From positions 1 through 15,406 of the forward strand of contig DATMKU010000070.1 of assembly GCA_035570935.1 (NCBI GenBank): a stretch of DNA of 15,406 bases, read 5' to 3'. Positions within the stretch are counted from its first letter, which is position 1. Each line of letters begins with the position of its first letter. Below the pieces are notes generated by a model that did no database searches, was not told the origin of the DNA, and saw only the letters and a list, made by a program, of their open reading frames with translations. Positions 1-7,026 of the stretch are shown here, one piece after another. This DNA is from AP-15 sp035570935 (GTDB lineage: Bacteria; Pseudomonadota; Alphaproteobacteria; ATCC43930; CGMCC-115725). A program made the translations under genes and the position numbers.

Positions 1-482
1 CGCCCTGGATCCCCGGCGGTGATGTGGCTGCGGAACATCAGCGGGTCGGCGACGTTGCGGATCGGTTCGAGGCTGCCGCCGGTGCCGCGCACGATCACCG
101 TGCCGTAGCCGAGGAAGCGGCCGGGGATCGACTGGTTGACGTCGACGCTCTCGACCTTCGACCGGTTCATTTCGAGCGTGTGGCGCGCCAGCAGCCCGGT
201 CTTGTAAATGACGCGGTGGTCGGTGACCGCGAATTCGGTGGTGACGCGGCGCACAAAAGCGCGCAGCCCGGCCGCCAGCGCCAACAGCGCAACGATCGCC
301 GCCGCGATCCACAAGGCGAGGCTCAGATATTGCGTCTGGCTGCTCGCGGCATACATCGCGGCAACCACCAGAACGAGGCAGATGATCCCGGCGATGATCG
401 CCCGCGTGAATATGACCCAATGCAGCCCCGAATCGTATACGACCGTCTCGCCCGGTTGCAGCACTTTTGTCACGTAGCTCAT
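1..482 (-). CDS. PH domain-containing membrane protein, partial (C-terminus beyond left edge)
   Basis: The frame is open from the ATG at 482 to the window edge, giving 160 residues and no stop. The start MSYVTKVLQPGETV leads into two hydrophobic segments at about residues 23-45 and 55-78, consistent with a helical hairpin in the membrane. A bacterial PH domain of the YdbS/YdbT (bPH2) kind follows, with TEFAVTDHRVIYKTG, then RSKVESVDV and the glycine-rich GYGTVIVRGTGG. Such proteins are membrane-anchored and their biochemical role is not settled. An in-frame ATG at 494 is possible, but its purine-rich AAGGG touches the codon directly, so 482 is preferred. The gene lies 143 bases downstream of pdxJ on the same strand and may be its operon partner. 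The family call is solid; the function is unknown. Confidence 0.85.
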   Translation of the reverse strand, partial: MSYVTKVLQPGETVVYDSGLHWVIFTRAIIAGIICLVLVVAAMYAASSQTQYLSLALWIAAAIVALLALAAGLRAFVRRVTTEFAVTDHRVIYKTGLLARHTLEMNRSKVESVDVNQSIPGRFLGYGTVIVRGTGGSLEPIRNVADPLMFRSHITAGDPG

Positions 483-625
483 TGCCGCAGGCATCCCTTG
501 GGTCGGCGGCTGGCCAGCCCCTGGCGGCCACCCGCTGGCAAGTCTTCCACCCCCTTGGCTTTATACCATAACGCGATTGCGAGCCCGATCGTTCGCCGCG
601 GCCCGCTCGCCGCTACTTTGCTCGC

Positions 626-1375
626 TCACCCCCCGGCGCCGCTGTTCAGCGCCGCCCGATAGGCGCGCACCGTCGCGGCAAAACCGAAGACGAGCGCGTC
701 GGCGGTCAGCTCGTGCCCGATCGACGCCTCGGCGAACCCCGGCATCGCAGCGACGAGCGGCGGCAGGTTGTCGAGGTTCAAATCGTGGCCGATGTTGACG
801 ACAAGGCCGAGTTCGCCAGCGCGCGCCGCGGTCGCGGCGCACAAGCGCAGCAGCGCTGCGTGGTCTCCCGCCCGGAAGGCGGCGGCGTAGGAGCCGGTGT
901 AGATCTCGATGCCGTCGGCGCCGGTGTTGTGCACGGGAGCGATCGCGGCCGGGTCGGGATCGACGAACAGGATCACGCGGCAGCCGAGCGGCTTCAATTC
1001 GGCGAGCGCGGCATCGACGAGGCGATGCTGGGCTGCGTCGAGCTTCCACCCCTCCTCCGAGGTGAAGGCGTTGGGGCTGTCGGGCACCAGGGTGCACTGC
1101 TCCGGCTTGATCTCGGCGACGATATCGAGGAAGCGGCGGTCGGGATAACCTTCGAGGTTCAATTCGAACCCCGGCCGCCACGGCCGCATCATCTCGGCGA
1201 GGCCGAGCACGTCGACGCGGCGGATGTGGCGTTCGTCCGGCCGCGGATGCATCGTCAGCCCGTCGGCGCCGGCATCGTGTGCGATATGCCCAAATCGCAG
1301 CACGTCCGGCACCCCGGTCCGCCGCGAATTGCGCAACAGCGCGATCTTGTTGAGGTTGACGCTGAGCCTCGGCAT
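626..1375 (-). CDS. pdxJ: Pyridoxine 5'-phosphate synthase PdxJ
   Basis: PdxJ condenses 1-deoxy-D-xylulose 5-phosphate with 3-amino-2-oxopropyl phosphate to make pyridoxine 5'-phosphate, the ring-closing step of the DXP-dependent vitamin B6 pathway in the cytoplasm. The 249-residue product has the usual family length. Visible active-site motifs are HPRPDERHI (His43, Arg45, His50), Glu75 in NLEGYP and His197 in NIGHDL; these match the three acid-base residues known from the E. coli enzyme. The phosphate-binding region SIGHELTADALVFG lies near the C-terminus. The N-terminal motif reads VNLNK where the E. coli enzyme has VNIDH, a variant I associate with alphaproteobacterial PdxJ. No convincing Shine-Dalgarno sequence precedes the ATG. 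The upstream kinase-like gene ends 133 bases away on the same strand. Confidence 0.95.
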   Translation of the reverse strand: MPRLSVNLNKIALLRNSRRTGVPDVLRFGHIAHDAGADGLTMHPRPDERHIRRVDVLGLAEMMRPWRPGFELNLEGYPDRRFLDIVAEIKPEQCTLVPDSPNAFTSEEGWKLDAAQHRLVDAALAELKPLGCRVILFVDPDPAAIAPVHNTGADGIEIYTGSYAAAFRAGDHAALLRLCAATAARAGELGLVVNIGHDLNLDNLPPLVAAMPGFAEASIGHELTADALVFGFAATVRAYRAALNSGAGG

Positions 1376-1508
1376 GGCGTCGATACTACACCCGTCATCC
1401 CGCCCGGGTCAGCCCGCAATGAACCGCTCACCGCTGGGCAAATCCGCCGATCGTCGCGACCGCGGGCGGCGGCGAATGGCTGCGTCCCGGCCAGCGCGAG
1501 CAACAGCG

Positions 1509-2051
1509 CTACGCGAGCAGTCGACGCGTTGCCAGCATCTCGATCGCCAGCGGTGCCTCGCGCGGGCAGCGCAGCCGCAACACCACAAGACCTGCATATT
1601 CGTCCCGACTCAACCGCTCCGCGATTTCACGGCGGCGCCGGTCCCAGGTGCTCCAGGCCCACCTTATCGGGTGGCTCGGCCGATGCAGCCGCAAGCGCTC
1701 GCGGTTGCCGTTCCACAATTCGGTCCGCAGAGCGGTTCGCAACAGCGTCCGGCGGATCACCCGCGCCATGATCACCCGGCGCTCGTAATCGAGCCAGACG
1801 AGGTGGGTCGCGCGTCCCCAGACCGCATCGCGCACCGGCCCGTAATTGCCGTCGACGACCCAGGTCTCGGCCGCGATCGCCAAAGTTACCCGGCGGACGA
1901 ATTCGTCCGGGTCGTGCCGCACCAGATCGCGCCAGCCCGGTTGCCAGTTGATGGCGTCGAGTTCGACATGCGGCACCTCCAACAATGTCGCAAGTCTCCG
2001 CGACAACGTGGTTTTGCCGGCGCCCGAGGTCCCGGTCACCACGATCCGCAT
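1509..2051 (-). CDS. Adenylate kinase-like P-loop NTPase (FlaR / topology-modulation family)
   Basis: The protein has 180 residues when started at the ATG at 2051. The frame extends upstream, but the extra 38 residues are Arg/Ala-rich and unlike the family, whereas the internal start gives MRIVVTGTSGAGKTT with the Walker A lysine at residue 13. The order that follows fits small adenylate-kinase-like NTPases often named DNA topology modulation protein FlaR: PHVELDAINW, WVVDGNYG, an Arg-rich helical stretch at about 85-110 and a WSTWDRRRREI segment. These proteins bind ATP or GTP; their physiological substrate is unclear, and the topology name rests on old genetic data for a homologue. The gene is the first of three on the minus strand leading to pdxJ. 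It is divergent from the secreted protein at 2220, with 168 bases between them. Confidence 0.85.
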   Translation of the reverse strand: MRIVVTGTSGAGKTTLSRRLATLLEVPHVELDAINWQPGWRDLVRHDPDEFVRRVTLAIAAETWVVDGNYGPVRDAVWGRATHLVWLDYERRVIMARVIRRTLLRTALRTELWNGNRERLRLHRPSHPIRWAWSTWDRRRREIAERLSRDEYAGLVVLRLRCPREAPLAIEMLATRRLLA

Positions 2052-2219
2052 CAGCCCGATCCCGCCAGAGACGCGTCGCCGGCGTGACGCGGTGCGGGCC
2101 GGTTTCGCCGCGACCGCGCGAGCGCCGCGTCGCGGGGCCGAGGATGGATCCGCCAAATGCCGCATATCCCCCCTCGAGCGGTTTCAGGACTTCCGAAGAT
2201 CTGGATCGGGCGAGGATTG

Positions 2220-2666
2220 ATGATTATCCGCAGCTGTCTCAAGACCGGCTTGCCAAGATTGGCGTCGCCTATCGCGCTTGTGCTTTCGGTGTTCTGGTCG
2301 TCGCCCTCCGTGGCGCAGACCGCCGCGACGCCGGGGGTGGCCGGCACCGCCCTGACGACACCATATGGCGGGGTCAGCTTGCCGACTTCCACGACGACGG
2401 CGACCTCCGCGACGACTGCGGCTTCCGCGACGGCCGCGACAGCGACCACATCCACCACGGGTGGTTCCGGCGGAGCGGGAGTGTCCTCGGCCGGAACCAG
2501 CAGGTCGGCCGGGACCGTCGGTGCGGCCGCGGCCTCATCCTCGCCGTCGTCGGCGGCGGCGCCGTCATCCGCCACTACGGCGCCGGCGTGGCTGTTGTGT
2601 CCGCCGCCGGGGGCGAGCGGATCGGCGCCGTTTGTCACCGGGACCGATCTTTCCTGCGCGCCCTAG
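2220..2666 (+). CDS. Secreted Ala/Ser/Thr-rich low-complexity protein, unknown function
   Basis: The start at 2220 is chosen because GAGG lies just upstream and because it places a classic signal peptide at the N-terminus: a basic start (MIIRSCLK...R), a hydrophobic core LASPIALVLSVFW and a likely signal peptidase I site after SVA or SVAQ near residue 32. The mature part of about 115 residues is almost only Ala, Ser, Thr and Gly at residues 55-122. A short tail carries two cysteines (LLCPPPG and DLSCAP) that could form a disulfide. I recognise no domain. The composition suggests an extended, perhaps glycosylated or cell-surface linker, which is inference. Its stop is one base from the stop of the convergent gene at 2668. 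An upstream in-frame ATG at 2157 is less likely because it would bury the signal peptide. Confidence 0.7.
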   Translation: MIIRSCLKTGLPRLASPIALVLSVFWSSPSVAQTAATPGVAGTALTTPYGGVSLPTSTTTATSATTAASATAATATTSTTGGSGGAGVSSAGTSRSAGTVGAAAASSSPSSAAAPSSATTAPAWLLCPPPGASGSAPFVTGTDLSCAP

Positions 2667-2667
2667 T

Positions 2668-3288
2668 TCATTGCTTTGCGAAGCCAGGAGCGCAACTCCT
2701 GGGAGCGTGCTCGCGCGGGGCGATCCGAACCAACAGCTGGCCGTGCAGCCCGCACCAGCCGGTGGCGGGGCCATAAAGACAACCTTCGAAGGCCTGCAAG
2801 GTCGTGTCGCGAAAGATGGCGCTGACCGCCGTCTCGCCGCGCACCCACCGCTCCTCGACCGCCGCCTGATAGCCGGCGGCCGGCAGCGGCGGCGTAACGC
2901 AGGTCTGGTCCGGCCGGCCGTACTCGGTATCGAGCGCGGCCGCGACCGCGCGGTAGACGGGGGGATTGAGCCGATGTCCCAGCGGTTCGAGCTGGATGCG
3001 CTTGAGGCCGCGTGTCGTCTTGTCCATTTGAAAGAACACCGCCACCGGCACGCCGCCGAGGGTTTCGCCTCGCAACACTAAATCAGCGTAGCTGTCGCCA
3101 AAATCGAACGGCTGCGGCAGCCGCTCCGCCGCGGCGCCGAATTGCTGCCGCAGCGCCTCCGACGATTCGCCCCAATGGGTTTCTTGCAACATCGCCCCGA
3201 CCCGGTCGGCGGCAAACGCCGGCGAGACGGCCAGCAACACCATCATCGTGGTAAAGACCCGCAGGGACGGGCTCGGCCTGGAAATCAT
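2668..3288 (-). CDS. Exported hypothetical protein with four cysteines
   Basis: The 206-residue product begins with a signal peptide (hydrophobic segment VFTTMMVLLAVSPAFA) with a probable cleavage site AFA/AD at residues 26-27, so it is likely periplasmic. The mature protein is a normal mixed-composition globular sequence, with motifs such as HWGESSEALRQQFG, GETLGGVPVAVFFQMD and EYGRPDQTC. Four cysteines (130, 170, 179, 199) sit in the C-terminal half and could form two disulfides. I do not recognise a named family. It lies 69 bases downstream of the GGT-family gene on the same strand, so co-transcription is plausible. No ribosome binding site is evident before the ATG. Codon use and composition match the neighbours. 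Confidence 0.75.
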   Translation of the reverse strand: MISRPSPSLRVFTTMMVLLAVSPAFAADRVGAMLQETHWGESSEALRQQFGAAAERLPQPFDFGDSYADLVLRGETLGGVPVAVFFQMDKTTRGLKRIQLEPLGHRLNPPVYRAVAAALDTEYGRPDQTCVTPPLPAAGYQAAVEERWVRGETAVSAIFRDTTLQAFEGCLYGPATGWCGLHGQLLVRIAPREHAPRSCAPGFAKQ

Positions 3289-3357
3289 CGCGAGGCAGCC
3301 CGCGCAGCCGAGTTCGCGACGCTCCGGCGGCGGCCGCCGCGGCCGATGCGCCGCCGG

Positions 3358-5175
3358 TCAGCGGCCGACGGCGTAGCCCTGCATGCCGCGGGGATTGGCG
3401 GCGGCTTTGATGATTATGCCCTCCGGCGTTTGCTCGCGGGCGCAGCCGCAGAGGCGGCCCTCCGACCACTGGCCGCCGACGGTGAGGCGATGGCCGCGCT
3501 GGGCGAGAGCGGCGCGCGTCGCCTCGGGAAAGCGCCCTTCGAGCGCCACCAGACCCGGCTGGGCGGCGCGCGGATAAAACGAACTCGGCTGGTGCTCGGT
3601 ATGGAACGCAGGGCAGTCGATCGCCTCCTGCAGATTCATGCGGTGATCGACATGGTGCAGAAACATCAATGCCGACCATTGGTCTTGCTGGTCGCCGCCC
3701 GGCGTGCCAAAGGCCATGCAGGCCTCGCCGTCCTTAAATGCCATCGACGGCGACAGCGTGCTGCGCGGCCGCTTGCCGGGTTCGAGGCTCGCCGGCAAGC
3801 CTTCTTCGAGCCACAGCATCTGCATCCGCGTGCCGAGGCAAAAGCCCAGTTCGGGAATGACCGGCGAGCTTTGCAGCCAGCCACCGGATGGCGTCGCCGA
3901 GACCATGTTGCCCCAGCGGTCGATAACATCGACATGGCAGGTGTCGCCGGCGACGACGCCCTGGCGGTTGACCGTCGGCTCGCCAATCCCGGCGCCCCGG
4001 TCGATTGTCGGTTCGCCGATCCCAGCAGTGGCGAGCCCAAGTTCACGCCCGCCGACCAGGATCCGCGGCAGGCGCCCGTCGGGGCTGCCGGGACGCAATT
4101 CGAGCGAGGCGCGCTCGCCGACCAGCCGCCGGCGCGCGTCGTTGTAGGCCCGCGACAGCAAGGCCTGCATCGGCACCTCGACAAAATCGGGGTCGCCGTA
4201 CCACGCCTCGCGGTCGGCAAAGGCGAGCTTCAGGCATTCAACGACGGTGTGGACAAAATCGGGGCCGAGCGGATCGAGGTCGTCGAGGTCGAACCCTTGC
4301 AGCAACGCCAGCGTCTGCAGCAAGACTGGCCCCTGGCTCCATGGGCCGCCCTTGACGACGGTCCAGCCACGGTACTCGAAGCTCACCGGGGTTTCGACCG
4401 GAACCCGCCAGCGCGCCAAATCGTCGCCGGTCAGCAACCCGCCATGCCGCCTACCGGAAGCGTCGAGCACCTGTTCGCGCCGGCAGAAACCGTCGATCGC
4501 GGCGGCGACGAAACCCTCGTACCAGATGGTGCCGGCGCGCTCGATCTGACCCTCGCGGCTGCCGTTTCCGGCTTCGGCGAGGACCCGGCGATAGGTGGCG
4601 GCGAGTGCCGGGTTGCAAAACAGCCGCCCGGGCATCGGCGGCCGCCCCTGCGGCAGGTAGACCGCCGCCGAACTCGGCCATTCGCGGCGGAACATCTCGC
4701 TCATCACGCCGATCGTCTCGCTGATCCGCTCGACCACGGGATAGCCGCGTTCGGCATACCCGATCGCGGGCGCGAGGATTTCGGCGAGCGGCATCGTTCC
4801 CCAGTCGCGCAACAGCCGCATCCACGCGCCGAACGCGGCCGGGACGGCGGCGGCGAGCAGCCCGGTGCCGGGGATCAGGTCGAGCCCCAGCCCGCGAAAC
4901 CGCTCGATCGTCGCGGCGGCAGGCGCCACCCCCTGCCCGCAGATCATCTCGCAACGCTGCCTCGCCTCGCTCCACACCAGAATCGGCGCCTCGCCCAACG
5001 GGCCGTTCAGATGCGGCTCGACGACCTGCAGCGTGAAACCGGCCGACGCCGCCGCGTCGAACGCGTTGCCGCCCTTTTCGAGAATGCTCATGCCGACCGC
5101 CGAAGCGAGCCAATGGGTCGACGAGACCGCGCCAAAGGTGCCGCGGATCTCGGGTCGGGTGGTAAAGGCCGCCAT
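3358..5175 (-). CDS. Gamma-glutamyltransferase-family Ntn hydrolase, possibly oxamate amidohydrolase-like
   Basis: This 605-residue protein has the gamma-glutamyltransferase fold. STHWLASAVGMSILEKGGNA lies near the N-terminus. The autoproteolysis site is GDTCHVDVIDRWGNMVSATP, with Thr412 as the expected nucleophile and new N-terminus of the small subunit. PGKRPRSTLSPS and GTPGGDQQDQW lie in the small subunit. There is no signal peptide, so it is probably cytoplasmic, unlike periplasmic E. coli GGT. The residue after the nucleophile is Cys, where E. coli GGT has Thr. The canonical (D/N)-Y/F-R-E-x-AP motif, whose Arg binds the glutamyl carboxylate, reads CGQGVAP here. From memory these features and GGDQQDQW recur in the subgroup that includes oxamate amidohydrolase HpxW, so the substrate may not be glutathione. 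GGAG about 8 bases upstream supports the start. The gene is divergent from the adenylate cyclase. Confidence 0.85.
   Translation of the reverse strand: MAAFTTRPEIRGTFGAVSSTHWLASAVGMSILEKGGNAFDAAASAGFTLQVVEPHLNGPLGEAPILVWSEARQRCEMICGQGVAPAAATIERFRGLGLDLIPGTGLLAAAVPAAFGAWMRLLRDWGTMPLAEILAPAIGYAERGYPVVERISETIGVMSEMFRREWPSSAAVYLPQGRPPMPGRLFCNPALAATYRRVLAEAGNGSREGQIERAGTIWYEGFVAAAIDGFCRREQVLDASGRRHGGLLTGDDLARWRVPVETPVSFEYRGWTVVKGGPWSQGPVLLQTLALLQGFDLDDLDPLGPDFVHTVVECLKLAFADREAWYGDPDFVEVPMQALLSRAYNDARRRLVGERASLELRPGSPDGRLPRILVGGRELGLATAGIGEPTIDRGAGIGEPTVNRQGVVAGDTCHVDVIDRWGNMVSATPSGGWLQSSPVIPELGFCLGTRMQMLWLEEGLPASLEPGKRPRSTLSPSMAFKDGEACMAFGTPGGDQQDQWSALMFLHHVDHRMNLQEAIDCPAFHTEHQPSSFYPRAAQPGLVALEGRFPEATRAALAQRGHRLTVGGQWSEGRLCGCAREQTPEGIIIKAAANPRGMQGYAVGR
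3964..4026 (-). repeat. In-frame tandem repeat inside the GGT-family gene (AGIGEPTIDR / AGIGEPTVNR)
   Basis: Residues 384-393 and 395-404 are near-identical ten-residue units separated by one glycine. At DNA level the two copies (period 33 bases) match at about 23 of 29 positions. The repeat ends seven residues before the catalytic Thr412, so it sits in the flexible segment just before the autoproteolytic site. Confidence 0.8.
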
Positions 5176-5260
5176 AGTCGTACTCCGGGTCGTCGTGCTG
5201 CTCCGATGGGCAAGGTTAGACCACGTTTGGCGTCAGCGAAACGCCCGGCCCATCGCAATC

Positions 5261-5274
5261 GGCGCGAGCGCGCC
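5261..5274. promoter_or_regulatory. Perfect GC-rich inverted repeat in the GGT/cyclase divergent region
   Basis: GGCGCG and CGCGCC form a perfect six-base inverted repeat around AG. An AT-rich TATTTAA, which could serve as a -10 element for the cyclase, follows immediately. An operator or a small hairpin are both possible; such short GC palindromes also arise by chance in DNA of this composition. Confidence 0.3.
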
Positions 5275-5294
5275 TATTTAACCCCTTGGTCCCC

Positions 5295-5307
5295 CACCCC
5301 TAGGGTG
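5295..5307. promoter_or_regulatory. Short palindrome CACCC-CTA-GGGTG upstream of the adenylate cyclase
   Basis: The five-base arms CACCC and GGGTG are perfect complements around CTA. The site lies 26 bases before the cyclase ATG, between the AT-rich TATTTAA and the start codon, where a repressor or a 5' untranslated hairpin could act. No Shine-Dalgarno sequence is visible between it and the ATG. Confidence 0.25.
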
Positions 5308-5332
5308 CGCCGGTCATCGTTCAACCAGTCAA

Positions 5333-6610
5333 ATGGACTCGAACCTGTCAGCCACCCCCGACCTCGCTAGGCCGCCCGAGGCAGCAACTCGAACCAGCGG
5401 CGAAGAATTCTTCCGCATCGAAGGCGTTTATACCGGGCTCGGCGCGCCGATACTGGGCGGCGAAATCGAGCGCTGGCTGCTGGTCGACGGCCCGCAGATC
5501 GACAGTGCGATCGAATTGTTCGATGAGCTGTGCTGGCGACTGGTCGGCGACGGGGTCCCGCTGTGGCGTGCCACGTTTCATACCGGCACGCTGCACCCGC
5601 AGATCAGCGGCGTCGGCGCACGCTGGTGGCGAGACCGCAAGATCATCGAGGATTACCGCATCTTGCACGGCTCCGAGACGACCGATGAATACCGGCTAAG
5701 TCCGATCCGCCTAACGGTTGAACGCGGCACGCCGGTGCGGCGCCGACTCAATGGGCCGGTGCCCGAATATCCGCTGTTGGAGAAGATCAGAAAGGCCGGC
5801 GGCACCGATTATTTCGCGCTGGCGCTGAACCGCACCTTCCGCCGCTTTCCGACCGTAGCCTGGGCGACCGACCGGCCGGGCGGGTTCAGCGATGCCGATA
5901 TCGCCAAGCTTGAGGATATCAACCCGGCGCTTGCGGCAATCGCCGAAACCCGGGCGGTGCGTAGGATCAGCGAGAACCTGCTCGACACCTATCTCGGGCC
6001 GCAGGCCGGGCGGCGCATCCTCGCCGGACAGATCTTTCGCGCCCAGGGCGAGCGCATGCGCGCGGTCATCATGATGACCGACATGCGCAACTTTACCGGT
6101 CTGTCCGACCGCCTGCCCGGCGACTCGGTGATCGAATTGCTCGACGATTATTTCGACGCCGTCGTGTCGCCGATCGAGGAAAAAAAGGGCGAGGTGCTGA
6201 AATTCATGGGCGACGGCGTGCTGGCGATCTTTCCGGCCGAGGACGACGAGGATTTCGCCCCGTCGAGCCTGCGCGCGCTCGAAGCCGCGACCGAGGGGCT
6301 CGACCGGCTCGCCGCGATCAACCAAGTGCGGCACGAACGCGACCAGCCCGAACTGCGCATCGGCATCGGGCTGCATCTGGGCGAGGTCATCTATGGCAAT
6401 GTCGGTGCGGCCGACCGGCTCGACTTCACCGTGATCGGGCCGGCGGTCAACCTCGCTTCGCGCATCGAGGGTCTGACCAAGCGTCTGCTGCGCCCGTTGC
6501 TGACCTCCTCCGCCTTCGCCGAAATCTGCCCGCGCCCCCTGGTTTCATTGGGCTTTCATCCGGTCCGCGGGCTCTTTCAGCCCGAAGAAGTATTCGGCCT
6601 GCCGGATTAG
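5333..6610 (+). CDS. Soluble class III adenylate cyclase
   Basis: The 425-residue protein converts ATP to cAMP. The C-terminal catalytic domain (about 240-385) has both metal-binding aspartates, Asp250 in MMTDMRNFT and Asp294 in FMGDGVLAIF. It also has the adenine-selecting Lys290 and Asp364 (RLDFTVIG), and the transition-state Asn373 and Arg377 in NLASRIE. All residues needed for a homodimeric active cyclase are present. The first 200 residues carry no membrane segment and no GAF, PAS or HAMP signature I can name; the region resembles the N-terminal part of many rhizobial-type cytosolic cyclases and probably senses a signal or dimerises. No ribosome binding site is evident upstream of the ATG. 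The stop codon overlaps that of the convergent aconitase X small subunit in TTAG. Confidence 0.92.
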   Translation: MDSNLSATPDLARPPEAATRTSGEEFFRIEGVYTGLGAPILGGEIERWLLVDGPQIDSAIELFDELCWRLVGDGVPLWRATFHTGTLHPQISGVGARWWRDRKIIEDYRILHGSETTDEYRLSPIRLTVERGTPVRRRLNGPVPEYPLLEKIRKAGGTDYFALALNRTFRRFPTVAWATDRPGGFSDADIAKLEDINPALAAIAETRAVRRISENLLDTYLGPQAGRRILAGQIFRAQGERMRAVIMMTDMRNFTGLSDRLPGDSVIELLDDYFDAVVSPIEEKKGEVLKFMGDGVLAIFPAEDDEDFAPSSLRALEAATEGLDRLAAINQVRHERDQPELRIGIGLHLGEVIYGNVGAADRLDFTVIGPAVNLASRIEGLTKRLLRPLLTSSAFAEICPRPLVSLGFHPVRGLFQPEEVFGLPD

Positions 6611-7026
6611 CATTCGCGGCTGAGGATTTCGGCGAGGCCCGCGGCGGGATCGACCCGCACTTCGTCGCCGGTGCGAAAGAGTTCGGTCACGTCGCCGTCG
6701 GCAAAGCGATCGACCAGCGCGACATTGGCGAAAGCCGCGCCCTGGGCCAGGATCGGGTTGACCCGGTTGAAGATCAACCCTCGCGGCACGATCGTCCGCG
6801 CCATCATTTCATGCAGCATCCAGGCGGTGGCGACCCCGCCTTTGGCGTCGTTCAGAACCAGGATGCGATCGACATAGCTCTCACCGAAAAGCTTGTGGCC
6901 CGGCCGCGAAAAGATGCCGTTGATCCGGTCGAGATCGTAGCGCGCTGAAAAATTGTCGGCGGCGACGAGTGCCGTACCGACGACCGCCGGCCCGATCCCG
7001 CGATGACACCGCAGCACGATCGGCAT
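6607..7026 (-). CDS. Aconitase X swivel-domain subunit (DUF126)
   Basis: The 139-residue protein is the small swivelling subunit that closes over the active site of two-subunit aconitase X enzymes. It runs from MPIVLRCHRG through FSRPGHKLFGESYVDRIL to VNPILAQGAAFANVALVDRF, the usual order of this domain. The motif after the core strand reads LNDAKGGVATAW. Characterised members, as I recall, have G-(R/K)-G-S, whose serine is catalytic; here that position is Gly64. The ATG shares its A with the TGA of the large subunit (TGATG), so translation is probably coupled; no strong ribosome binding site is present. The frame stays open far upstream inside the large-subunit gene, but that extension is an out-of-frame reading of conserved coding sequence and is not real. 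Confidence 0.85.
   Translation of the reverse strand: MPIVLRCHRGIGPAVVGTALVAADNFSARYDLDRINGIFSRPGHKLFGESYVDRILVLNDAKGGVATAWMLHEMMARTIVPRGLIFNRVNPILAQGAAFANVALVDRFADGDVTELFRTGDEVRVDPAAGLAEILSREC

Noticed and set aside
24..662. A 212-codon plus-strand frame at the left end
   Set aside because: It is antisense to the PH-domain gene, whose membrane segments and domain are clear, and is Arg/Ala-rich without motifs.
713..1771. A 352-codon plus-strand frame over pdxJ
   Set aside because: It is antisense to PdxJ, whose catalytic motifs are intact; no domain is visible.
3142..5370. A 742-codon open frame on the plus strand opposite the GGT-family gene
   Set aside because: It mirrors a gene with clear family motifs, its translation is Arg/Ala/Pro-rich without recognisable domains, and long antisense frames are expected in GC-rich DNA.
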